64,000 nt of DNA, from assembly GCA_029964075.1 (NCBI GenBank), contig CM057138.1, positions 10,038,932 to 10,102,931 on the forward strand, given 5' to 3'. Below the pieces are notes generated by a model that searched no databases, was not told the DNA's origin, and saw nothing but the letters and a program-made list of their open reading frames with translations. This DNA is from Patiria pectinifera (taxonomy: Eukaryota; Echinodermata; Asteroidea; Valvatida; Asterinidae). A program made the position numbers and the translations under genes. Positions 1 to 11,400 of the stretch are shown piece after piece (positions within the stretch are counted from its first letter, which is position 1; every line of letters starts with the position of its first letter).

Positions 1-664
1 CTACAAGAACAGTTTTATTTTTTTTGGCTTTAAAACTTTAAACGGGTCAGTTTAACGATAATTGCTATAACACACTAACCTCAAAATCCATCCATTTTTG
101 AAAATGATAGCAAAAGCAAATGTTGTACATGGTGTTTAAACAAAAATTTTCAAAAGTACCCCCCCCATAAGAAGAAAAAAAATTGTAAATCAAATAAAAT
201 ACAAAATCGCCATCACCACTGTTATTGCATTTGGTACTTGGAAACATGTTGGTGAACAAATTGAACAGTTTTGAACAGGTTGAGCTTCCGTTCTATTTAA
301 AGTTGCTCTTTCAGTGCTCTCCCAATGCTATTTTTGTCTTTCCCTTAAGCAAGTAGATTTTGTTTAAAAATTGCCATTTTTCTAGCAAAAAAAGTGATTC
401 ACTTTGAGACATCGAAAAAAAAATGCACTCATGTTTAGCTTTGGATATTTACATTACGCATTTTGAATTATTTGCAGCACAACAGAATTAAGACAAATAC
501 CTTTCTCTGCACGTTAGTGGACGCAAAGCACCCCAAAATTAACACATACTTTCAGATAGGAATAGAAACCAGTGATCCGCGGATCGCACGTGTTGCCTTT
601 TTTCGCGGTAGATCCCTAAATGTTTTGTGTTTTTTATAAAAGTCACGGTATCTGCATTTTTAAA
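1..664. other. AT-rich non-genic sequence
   Basis: Nothing recognised apart from a dispersed repeat at about 50-135 (CCATCCATTTTTGAAAATGA, TAGCAAAAGCAAATGTTG) with a relative at 44195-44285. Confidence 0.5.
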
Positions 665-925
665 CAATGACCTCAATTGACCCCTAGATGACCTTTGACA
701 TCCAATTTCGGAAGAGTTGTCATGAACCCCCACCCAAGGATCACTCCATCCAAGTAACATTAATATCCATCGAATTCTGTAGAAATGTTTGAAGCATATT
801 TGAACAATGACCCCCACGTGACATTTTGACCTCTGCAATCCGATGACGAATTGTGTCTTCCCACCGTGCACCCAAGGGTCACTGCATCCAAGTTTCACGG
901 ACATCCAAACAGTTTCGGGGTAAGA
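665..925. repeat. Two degenerate ~140-bp repeat units
   Basis: CAATGACC...GTGACxTTTGAC, CACCCAAGGxTCACTxCATCCA and AxxATCCAxC recur at 665-805 and 805-925. This reads like a decayed dispersed repeat. The 164-residue minus-strand frame across it (539-1033) is not convincing as a gene. Confidence 0.5.
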
Positions 926-3737
926 GCATGTTGTCCTTTTGTCCCCGTTTCTAAAGATTTCACCTGCGGGGTACCTCTCCCTTTGTTTGACTCCCCTGCA
1001 AGTGGTCCATGGTAAGCACAGAGATACGGTCATATAGAATTTAGGACTGGTGTCCCCCCCCCCAAACCTTCATTTAGGCGACACAAAAAGTAGCTTTTTC
1101 CATATAATACATAGCAATTTGAAAAGTTGTTGGGGAAAATATGTTGAAGAGAATGGGAAGAGAACTTTAATCCGTTTTCATCTGACTTAATAGTACATTA
1201 GGTCTAGCATGACAAAACAGGTTCAAACATTCTGACTTTGAGAATAAATGGAAACAAAAACAATTTCCTTCAATTTTGATTTTTTTTTTTATTCATTTAA
1301 AATGAGACCTGCCAGTCTTATCAAACAGAAAAAGCAAAGGAAATTGACTGCAAAATTTGCCAGCCCATGCCAAAACCAGGCACTTCCCAGCTAACAATCG
1401 TATACTTCACTCTTTTGTTGTAAATTAAAGTTATGACATTATAAGTTTGATTACACAATCATACAGAGAAGACATGGTAAAATCTGACATTTGACATTAT
1501 GTGAATGAGTTCTTAAAATTTGTGGGCTGCAGTTGAATAATATTTCAATGATTCCAAGAACAAACTAGGTTTGCCATGAACATCACATAAAACTCACTTT
1601 TAAGACTTTTGAGCAGAAAAGAGCTTACTGCACAGAATTTCCATTTTTCATCCAACAATTTTCTCACACTTTTTTTTGGGGGGGGGGGCATACAGTAGGA
1701 AAACTGTCTTCCAACTTTCTCTGTTCAGTTTTCCATTCAATAAAATATTTAGAAAAAGGGCATTTCTTATATGAAGACTGCATCACATACAATACCATCA
1801 ATATTAAAATTCATTATTCTTTGAAGAAAATGGGCAGTCCTACACTTTCTGAGAAATGAGAAATATTACAATGAAAATTTCACATAAAATATAAATACAT
1901 AAAATATAAATATATAAAATGTATTTAATAAAGCCAAACACAGAGAAATGAACTTACCTGTTGTCTGCTACCTGAAAACAAAAGCTTATATTCAAAAGTT
2001 AAAGCCAAATCACCAACGATTAAAGCAATTCCACATCTTGTACATTGTATATCAAGACTAAAATCCAATTTTTTTTCACTCCTTTCGAGTATGGCATAAA
2101 AACACCGTAAACTGAAACGTTGCTCGCAGAATCCCACAGCTCCAACCCTTGAATACTCACTTGATGCTCATGCAGTTCTTCACTCTAATCAGTCATCGAA
2201 GCTCCTTCACACCTAACCTCAAACCCAAAATCCTTTATTTCTTTACCACATTGGAAATCACCTCAAAACCAGAAAATACTGAATCGCACACTAATAACAC
2301 AAACTCGCAGTAATGGTCACATGACAGCGTCGCACTGATTTTATTGGTCATCCACATTGACAGCATGGCTTTCTAGTTCAGACATGTTAACACTGAAGCG
2401 AAAATTGAAATACGTTCTTACGGATGCTTCTCACTATTGCAAGCAGGCTTTACTAACACATCAACTACAATTCTGACAAACTCATTCACAGCCTTTTGAT
2501 TTAAAATGGCAGTTTCTAGTACATTGTGTACACAACACAGACTTTTTAAGGCTGACCAAGTTTTTTTGGGGAGAACACTCAAACGAGGCAAAAAATCTCC
2601 AGTGCACAAATCCATACCCCGTCAGGCTCACGTCCTCAACAACAGTTCATGCTAGGGCTGTGCTACTGAATACTGAATATTGGATCATCCACCGAATACT
2701 TGAATTAGCATTTCCAAAATAGAATATTCGATAAAATGTGAGCTGTCTCGAGATAAATGGTTTTATTGTTTGTCCATGATTTGAGAGCTCCCGTGAGCTG
2801 AGGAATATTGGCTTTAACTTGCATCTTTAAAATCTTTCAAATATTAGTCAGTAAGCGATCTTGGAAAAACAAATATCAATACATACATGACAGTTTTGGA
2901 GATAAATATATATTATGAATTATTGTTTTGCCTGGATAGTTTCTGATGTGTGTACAAAAGCCTGTGTGTACAAAAGCCTGTGTGTATGCCTGTGAGCGCG
3001 CTCCTGCCCAGGCCAAAATGGCTTGCTAAGACCCACCATAAATCTATCTAGAAGTCAGATTTTCCAGGAACATTTTTACATGGTTAAACAGCTGGATAGT
3101 AGGGCAATCTCGATTCAACAATCCCCAAGTTTCTAGACCAACCAGTTTAACACACACGATCACTTTCTCAAATTAGTACCTGAAAATGGTGAAGTACATT
3201 GCAGCAGATTGCCAACACACTAGTTAAAACCAAAGTTGTACTTAGTTTCTTATCCCAGAGGTCATTCAAAACAATCATAAAACTTGGGTTTACAACCGCC
3301 ATAGCGAAACACTGTGTTCACGTGGGCCATTGCAATGCGCGTTGAATTATGGTTGCACCGAGTTGACCGGTGTATGTGTGACGTCGCGTCTTCGGCAGCG
3401 TATTGGCAAATTCCAGCTCACATCCCTTTACAGATACTTTCAGTGTATACGAAAAATACCTATGACACAGGCTGAACATAAACATACACTAGATTTCTTT
3501 TTCACCCTCTTTCGAAAACTATCCTATTGTTTTCAACAGGTCAAATAAAGGCAACGTCCATTTCCATACATACATGTACGTGAGGCAGTGGCTATTGAAA
3601 ATGAAATATCATGATTCGTTAAATTTTGCACATGGTCTCTCACTGATCAGGAAGTATTAAATGCACCAACCCTCAGAATGCTACACTATCTACACTTATG
3701 ACTGCTGCATAAGAACCCTATCAGAACCACGGAGGGA
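926..3737. other. Non-genic sequence downstream of TARDBP
   Basis: AT-rich, with poly-C/G and poly-T tracts. It contains a fragment of the TAGGGCTGT element end (2653-2735) and a short GTGTGTACAAAAGCCT duplication (2949-2985). Frames of 65-72 residues here show no domain pattern. Confidence 0.45.
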
Positions 3738-4210
3738 AAGGGGGGGGGGTGGTGGTGGTGGGGGGGGGGGAGGTAGTGGGGGGGGGCGGTTGTGGGTAAT
3801 TCCATAAATCAGGGGTCCAAACTTGTGACATTTTGGTTTCTCTATTACGCCGTGAACCATTCAGTGTTTTTGCACGTAATGTTATTAGGGGCCTATAACT
3901 TCATAAAACAGTTTATAGATTGTACAGTACACTATACTGTTCATACATACATGTAATATACTGTTAAAATCTTCAAAATGTTTCATTAAACTGTTATAAC
4001 ATTACGTGCAAAAAAACTGAATGGTTCACGGTGTAACAGAGAAACCAAAATGTCACAAGTTTGAACCCCTGATTTATGGAATTACCTTTGTGGTAGTGGC
4101 GGGGGGTGGCAGTGGGGGTGGTGGAGGGGGGTGGCGGTGATGGTGGAGGGAGGGGGAGGGGGAGGGGGAGGGGGAGGGGAGGTGGTGGTGGTTGGGGGGG
4201 GGGAGCATGA
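3738..4210. repeat. G-rich low-complexity tract split by a TIR element
   Basis: Runs of GGGGGT, GGTGGT and GGGGGA at 3738-3795 and 4090-4205. It encodes nothing; the apparent Pro-rich minus-strand frame (4074-4274) is a by-product of the composition. Confidence 0.7.
3796..4085. mobile_element. 290-bp element with ~95-bp TIRs inside a G-rich repeat
   Basis: The left arm GTAATTCCATAAATCAGGGG ... GCACGTAATGTTAT has its reverse complement at the right end. G-rich low-complexity sequence lies on both sides (3738-3795 and 4090-4205), so it appears inserted into a poly-G minisatellite. The family is not identified. Confidence 0.72.
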
Positions 4211-4986
4211 TGTGCCTCCTCCGAAACTTTTTGTAATAGCTTTCAAATGCTCTAGGCTCGTCGCTGCAGCACAATCAATTGACGTACTGGCTAGGCAACA
4301 TTCCTGTTAAATTTTAGGAAAAATTGGCCGAAGCATATCAAACTTAAGATGTGTACATTGTGCTCCCTCCCCTTCCAAGAGACCCTCAATGCGCCGGTCC
4401 TAATAGGGTTAAGAGCCTTTTTACACTCATTTGATACATCCTTTTTTGAGTGAACAGTGCTGAATCTTTCTCTTTTTACAGCTTTGTTTCCAGACAGAAA
4501 TGATGAAAAGGCTCAAACTAACACACACTACAAGCACAGGTACAACAGGGAAGATTAAACAAGCGGTAACAATGGGTTGAATCTTGATGTTACCGCCTTT
4601 TAAGTCACATTCTTCCATTAGTTTTTTGGACACAACAGTTTTCACAGTTTGCGTGTATATAAATAATACTTGATGAGCACACACAACCATTTATTCACTT
4701 CCCTGGCTAGAAGGTTCTGTCCGAGCGAGATTCTTTCTCTGGAAGTGAACTTCACTGAAATCATCCAGCAATGATAATTCCACATACTACATAATCCCAC
4801 AGTGTTATGCATAATACCACTTTGTGCCAAGATACATGTAAATGTAAAACCGACAATCTTCACTTATAAAATGCTGGCATGACAGCCTGGCTCTCGCTTT
4901 CAAGGCATTCCCATTGTCCCATCATTTCAAGTGAAACATTCAGTGCCTTGATTCCGCATAACTTTCAGTTCCTTGAATCTGCATTA
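4211..4986. other. Non-genic sequence between two TIR elements
   Basis: Nothing recognised except AATAGGGTTAA at about 4403-4413, which resembles the right end of the piggyBac-like MITEs without a partner end. Confidence 0.4.
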
Positions 4987-5400
4987 GGGCAATTCCACGG
5001 TTACTCACGTTACATTTTTGATGTACTTTTGAGATTCCTTGGGCTGTAATTACCTTACTGAAAAGGTTTAAGAACTGTTATCCCCATGGTAGATACAGTA
5101 GACCTAGACCTACCTCAGCACCAAAGATGACATCCAGATGTGTTATCCATGATAAACAAGACGCACAAAATCGGTTACTCACGTTATGAAAATGTAACGT
5201 GAGTAACCGATTTTCAGCGTCTTGTTTATCATACATAACACATTTTTCTGGATGTCATCTTTGGTGCTTAGGTAGGTCTAGGTCTACTCTATCTATCATG
5301 GGAATATAACAGCTCTTAAACCTTTTCAGTAAGGTAATTACAGCCCAAGGAAACTCAAAAGTACATCAAAAATGTAACGTGAGTAACCGTGGAATTGCCC
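4987..5400. mobile_element. 414-bp near-perfect palindromic element
   Basis: The two halves are reverse complements almost end to end, starting GGGCAATTCCACGGTTACTC and meeting near 5193. The motif CGGTTACTCACGTTA occurs at both ends and at both sides of the centre. It is flanked by ATTA (4983-4986, 5401-5404). It lies downstream of TARDBP; a transcript across it would fold into a long hairpin. Confidence 0.8.
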
Positions 5401-5966
5401 ATTACATTTTTCCCATTACTTACAACAAGTTACATGAATGCAATTCCTCACCAATACATCTGCTAGTCAATCTTCAATCCATTAACTCTTAACAGATCAC
5501 AATCTATGTGCCTCATACATACACCAATGTACATTTCGGTCCTTTACAATACAAGAGTTAGTGGGAAGATCATTTGAAATATGCCACGTCTCTCTGGTTG
5601 CCTTTTCATTAGCCCTCTTAACTTCCTTTTTATTCCCGTCACTGTTTTTATCAGAACTTTTATTGGTCTTTTCTCACTTTCTAGAGTACTCCTATCATCC
5701 ATTCCACTTTCTGCAAATAATTTCTGCCATCCCTTTATACAGTTATAGCAAAACACGTACAGGTACTGCATTCCTTGATAGCACACATTTCTACAGAACA
5801 AATACGTGATTAGATGGCATAATTTATGTTATGTAAAGGTTAACGCATGTAACACGGTACTGACCACAAGACATTAAATACATGCATTGCCGCCAACCCA
5901 CCCCAATCCAGTGCACAGAATCCCTCTCCCCAGAACACCACTACCCAACCCACAGTCCCTGCTCTA

Positions 5967-6460
5967 ATAGACCTTATTCAGAAGGACGCCATGCATTTTT
6001 GATCGTGTTCCCAGAACTTTATTTTCACATACGCAATTTTGTCGCGTGTTAATGTCACGCGTATTTATATACACGCACAAATCGAAGAGCACGTTTACAT
6101 TTATGCGATGAAGTCGTGCTACGTATCATGCTAATTGCAAAAATCGCGCAACTTATCACTCATTTGTTCGTGACATTACTGCGCGACACAGTCGTATTGC
6201 GCATGTGTTATTAGGCCTGGGTGAATGGGATGGTGCCAGACTATTTATGCGGTCCAAGCCTCGCTTTGAATATTTTTTAAAATGTGGCTTAAAAACATTA
6301 GTGTATTATTTATCACAATTTTTCTATTATTCACCAGAGTAGACTGGTATTAATTTGTAATTAACTTTATTTCATTACTTTGACTTCTATTTGCAGTTCC
6401 AAAAATTAAGATTTTAGCTCGCTTTCAATTTAATATGGCCGACTCCTGAATAAAGCCTAT
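5967..6460. mobile_element. 494-bp TIR element (TA duplication)
   Basis: The left end ATAGACCTTATTCAGAAG and right-end reverse complement ATAGGCTTTATTCAGGAG are clear TIRs of about 26 bp, with TA on each side. That fits a Tc1/mariner-type MITE. The interior has no coding frame. Confidence 0.68.
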
Positions 6461-7079
6461 TAACCCCACTTTAGCCCCCTCCACTTTCCCCCTCCTTTCC
6501 CCTTCCACTCCCACCCTTATCTCCAGCAATTAGAATGCCATGAAAGATGAAACGCTACTTTTTGCCAAACATTGATAATATTTACAATTGTATTTACAAC
6601 AATGTAGTTTTGAGTGTTACACTGCTCAGCGATATCAAAATAGAATGGTGCCTTTGCTGTCATTTGACACATACAGTGAAGGTGCTGTTTCAAGGTACAT
6701 TCCGACCTTCAAAATTCAGCGATCATATTAATATTACATTTCAAAATTAGTTGTGCTACATGCTTTACAAGAACTTCATCGATTTCAGTAGAGATCACTA
6801 ACCTGAGTGTGTGTCTAATCGCGAATTAACTAATAGCACAAAGCACCAAAGTAAAGACGGCAAGATGCATATGGGAAAAGTCTTCTGAGTTGTCTTTTTG
6901 GGATCGTTCATACAAGTAGTCTTGGTTTCAGACAGCTTTGGATTTGATTCTCCTAATGCTGCAGGACCCTGACCAATTTGGTTAAGCCTACGTGGTAGTA
7001 GAAAGTAACTAGAGGAATCACATTCAGTCTTGGGAACTTTGGCACCCGCACCCACGAAATTCACAGCATACCTTACATG
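6461..7079. other. TARDBP 3' flank
   Basis: No gene recognised. The minus strand may hold part of a long TARDBP 3'UTR; the true poly(A) site could not be chosen among several weak AATAAA-like sites. Confidence 0.35.
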
Positions 7080-7262
7080 CCATATACATTATAAAGAGCA
7101 CTTTTATAAAGAGGTTCTGCTTATAAAGAGCAAATTCTGAGGTCCCAAATCTCAGGTTCTCTCTGTGTTTCTTTGTTTCGCTGTCCTTTAATAACAACAT
7201 TTCTGTTATAAAGAGGCAATTTGGCTAGTCCCATCGACCTTGTTATAACGAGAGTCGCCTGT
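7080..7262. mobile_element. Fragment of a pogo/Tigger-like element end
   Basis: Repeated TTATAAAGAG(G/C) motifs and an end reading GTTATAACGAGAGTCGCC, which resembles the typical ends of pogo/Tigger-type mariner transposons. No second end or transposase is visible. Confidence 0.45.
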
Positions 7263-7268
7263 ATTTAA

Positions 7269-7649
7269 CCCTAACCTTCCCAAATGCTCCGTAATCCTCT
7301 TTGCAAAATGGCAAAAATGTACGGCTGATTTTGGAGGATGCACTGTATCAAGATCTTAGGCCAGACTTTGTGTTGTTTATGCTCAGCCGTGCATAAATTT
7401 AGGCCTAGATTGTACTTGAAATCCTCCGCACTGCTCCGGGATGTCACTGGCTCTGCCTCAACATATTGACAGTGACTAATGGAGGATTTTGCAGCATTGA
7501 GGCAGTGGTCACCCCTCCAAGGACCACATTTAAAAAAATAACGGATAATATTAGAAGATTGAGGCTGTATGCAATTTTGCATGGAGGAACTTGGAGGATT
7601 TTGCAGGAATTGAGGTTGCATCCTAGCAAAAATGCCAAGGGAGTTAGGG
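7269..7649. mobile_element. piggyBac-like MITE (TTAA, CCCTAAC ends), copy 1
   Basis: TTAA on each side (7265-7268, 7650-7653), ends CCCTAACCTTCCC and GGGAGTTAGGG. TTAA duplication plus a CCC start is the piggyBac signature. It lies just past the TARDBP stop codon, probably in the 3'UTR or flank. A relative in the opposite orientation is at 16655-16845. Confidence 0.68.
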
Positions 7650-7820
7650 TTAAGCTAATGTGTGCATGAGGTATGCTCAGAATTGTGTGGGTCCCGGTGC
7701 CAAATGTTCCAAGACTTTGTCCTCTGCCACCGCACAAGCTTTACCATGCTTGCCAAGGATCTGACCAGCAGCATTCAGAGAAACAGAATCCAAATCCAGT
7801 CTTTGGCCAAGACTACCTCT

Positions 7821-8067
7821 CTACCAACCACTGCCTCCACTCTTACTTTCCCCCATCAAGTACCCAGGACTTCCCGTCTCCCCTACGCTAGACTGACTAG
7901 ACCCCCATCCTAAGGATTGCTGCCCGGACCCGTACCCGCCGCTACTGTTCGGTGTCTGCATCACTTGATTTGACACTTGCGAGGACTGACTGCCTTGCGA
8001 CAAGGAACCCTGAGATGGCTGCGACTGCTGTTGCGGCTGCTGCTGCGGGGGCTGGTTCCCCTGCTGC

Positions 8068-8100
<33 letters not shown>

Positions 8101-8473
8101 ATGCCTTGCTGCATACCCTGCGCCAGCATATTGCTCATCATGCCCCAGCCTGCCTGGCTCAGCGCAGCCAACATTGCTTGATTCCAGGGAAAGTTGCCCA
8201 TTTGTCCTGGACCTTGCCCGCCTGGGTTACCCCCCATACCACCCCCCATGCCGCCACCCATACCCCCACCCATGCCCCCACCCATGCCCCCTCCCATACC
8301 CCCGCCAACATTGGACGTATTGACCTGGTTCCCTGGTCCCCCTATACTACCTTGGTCTCGGTCCCGGTACCCGTCTCCGCCTCGTGGGACAATCTTGCCA
8401 CCTCCCCGTCCTCGGCCCCGCCCACTCTGGGGGTAGTCCCCTCGGGAGTAGTATCTGCCTTGGTCCGAATATC
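7821..8473 (-). CDS. TARDBP: TARDBP coding exon 6 (Gly/Met/Gln-rich low-complexity domain)
   Basis: Starts after TTCAAG and ends at the stop at 7823-7821. It encodes residues 282-498: an RGRGRGG box, about seven GGGM repeats, the conserved helix [16 protein letters not shown], a run of 13 glutamines (plus-strand CTG/TTG repeat near 8058-8100), a Q/P/S-rich stretch, and a family-like end (LGWGS ... SGGSGW). This is the prion-like domain that drives phase separation in the family. Confidence 0.93.
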
Positions 8474-11400
8474 CTTGAAGGGAAAAGAGACAGAAATCTG
8501 AGATCAGTCCCATTTTCCTTGAAATTCTTGCAATGAACCTTCCCAAGTCCACCGCCCTGTTAGGTTTTTAGTAGTAAGTAAGGTCAGTCTCAAGTTAATA
8601 TAAGTCCCAAGCTGAAATGGAAATTATTTAATAATTCTGGATAACGAGAGCAACTGGGATAAAGTAGCTTGCCCAAGGACACAACATACGGTCAGCGGCT
8701 GGATTTGCATCCCTGAACCGCTGACCAGGGGTGTGAGTGGAGTCCCAAAAAAATAGCTGAAAATAGCTGAACCTGTAAATAACCGAACCTGCGAGCGCGA
8801 AGCGCGAAGCCCGTGGGGTCAGTCCGGGGCCCGCCCAAGCCGCCGAAAATTTTTGAAATGTAGCTGCTCTGTGGTGCAAGCCTCCTGGCATGCCTGGGCC
8901 AACTATACTATAAAATGTTTTGCATTTTATGCATGTTTTTGTTTTTACTTTTCCTTCATATTGGCTGCTTGAAACTGCCTATAAATGGCAAAATTGTATA
9001 TGAAAACTGGGAAAATTCACCACGTTTTTCATATTTTAACTAACTCCTTACTGCAGATGATAATCATCGTGTCGGCTTCTCCCGCTTCTTCCATTTCGCC
9101 CCTTATTGTGTTCCATCCAAATCCGCATCCATCAAATCCATTTCCACGGATTCGTCTCCGGACTTGGTCGTCCAACTCCGTATCAAACTCTCAACTCTTC
9201 GGATAATAACAAATTTGTGTTGCACTAACAACTTGCGAATAAAATAATGTCAAAATACGAACGAAACACAAAACGAGTCACACACACTGTAGCGAGTCAG
9301 CATAATACGCAGCAGGATAATGCAAACATGATGCAAACATGCACTTTGCCCTCTACCGAGCCATGATGCACATGCCGGGCGCGGTACGGCGCGCGCTTTT
9401 TTATTTTTCTAATTTCAAGAAGTTACTTTATAAATGCAGTGGATGTTTTACAGCGAGTTATTGTGGAGATCATCGCAATCACTACATGCATAGACACAGA
9501 GCGGCCGCAAAGAAATGCAACGCATTCATATTTGGCTGCAGCCAATACAGCGCATTATCTGCAACCAATCCATGCTGACATGTAGTGTTGTACACACGCG
9601 CTGTTGCACGCTGAAAACCTGCACGCATGGCGAAAACTGCATCATGCACATGTATATATGTGTACAGTACACACGTGTACATGTGTACATGTACATGTGT
9701 ACATTCATATCGCCTACCTGTACTATTGTGTGTGATCGCCGGCGTGTAATGTGTAGAGCGGCGCGAGTTCGGAAAATAAAATAAAAAAATAATATCAATG
9801 CTTAAAATCAATGCTGGGAAAAAAAAGCGGACGGTCGAAAAAAAAAAAAAAAAAAAAAAAAAACAAAATGTGGCAAAAAAAACAAAAAGCGGAAATCCGC
9901 AAATTCACTAATGTCTGATTATGTGTCACAAACAGAACCATTAGCCCCACCCCTCCCCCATGACCTGGGTATACCCCATGCTGTTTAGGTACCTAAGAAG
10001 AACAACTGGGTTAACTGCCTCCTCTTCCCATACCTAAGTCTTCAGTATAGCCCATGTTGCTTGGGTATTAAGAAGTACCTACATGTACATGTACTGGGTT
10101 ACCGACCCCCTCTTTTCCGTACCCATTTCCTGGGTAAAGCCGATGTTGCTGGGTATTCAGGAGTATCTACTGGATTACCTGCCTCCCCCTCCTCCATACC
10201 CAAGTCCTAGGTATAACCCATGCTACTTGGGTATTAATGAGTATCTACAGTGTTACGTACCCCCTTCTCCATGTACCCATTTCCTGGGCACAGCCCATGC
10301 TGCTTGGGTATTAAGGAGTATCTAATGGATTACCTACCTCCCCCTTCTCCATACCCAAGTCCTGGGTATAACCCATGCTACTTGGGTATTAATGAGTATC
10401 TACTGTGTTATGTACCCATTTCCTGGGCACAGCCCATGCTGCTTGGGTATTAAGGAGTACCTACCTCCCCCTCCTCCGTACCCATAACTCGGGTAATGGT
10501 CATCTCCTTGCATTCTGATCTTAGGATTCTTGGGCTCAGCGCGGTTCACTTGTAGACTGGTACCCTACATGCATTAAAAAATGGGGTCAGAATAAAACGG
10601 AATTAAACCAGGGCCCAACTTCATGCAGCTGATGACAGAAAATACTACTGAGAATATTTTTGTCACTCAGCAAAAATGAGGAGAGAAACAGTATGCGCAT
10701 ATACCCATTGCCTGACATAGTGGCTGGTTTATCAGTTACTCCCTTTACCGCCCGAAACGCCCAGCACCGCATAGTTTAACCCTAACGATCCCCAACCAGC
10801 CAAACTCCAACACCAGGGTTTGTTGGGATCTGTTTATAGGATGAGTACTGCACTAGAAACTGACTGTGCTTTATGTGGGGTTAGGCATACCACAAATAAA
10901 CAGAGTCCAACTGTCGATGTGCACAGTTTACCATATGGTGTTGGGATTTGCAAGGATGAGGAAGGTTCCTAGTAAATCAGCCTAGGGAGTTAGGGTTAAT
11001 GGATTCTTCAGGTTTGTACATGTACAATGTTTGGGTTAATTTCTGTTTTGCAAACCTTTCCACTTCCATGTGGGGAGTCAGGTTGGCGTAGCGGTACTTT
11101 CCTCGCCTTCCACCGCTGTGACCGGGGTTCGAATCCCGCCTGCGTCAATATGTGGATTTGGTTTTCAGTCCCTACTCTATTCCGTGGGTTTTCCTCAGAA
11201 TACTCTTCGGGGCTTTTCTTCCAACTCTAAAACTGTAATTTCTTCACATTGTCTTCTCTTTACTGGGACTCATGGGAGATCAGTGGATTCCACTGAATGG
11301 GCTACCCAGTTAAAATAAGAATTGAATAAATAAACTCTGCAATTTGCTTTTGCTCAGCAACAGATCCACAAAATTGGCCGCAGCACAATGTGTGTTTCCT

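Noticed and set aside
539..1033. 164-residue minus-strand open frame
   Set aside because: It runs over a decayed two-unit repeat (665-925) with no domain pattern; chance opening.
4074..4274. Pro/His/Ser-rich minus-strand frame
   Set aside because: Pure product of the GGGGGA/GGTGGT low-complexity tract.
7952..8501. Plus-strand frames of 80-174 residues rich in Ala, Leu or Pro
   Set aside because: They are antisense to the TARDBP Gly/Gln-rich exon; repeats keep several frames open.
11027..11318. Plus-strand frames over the SINE
   Set aside because: The tRNA-like head and A-rich tail explain the sequence; there is no conserved protein.
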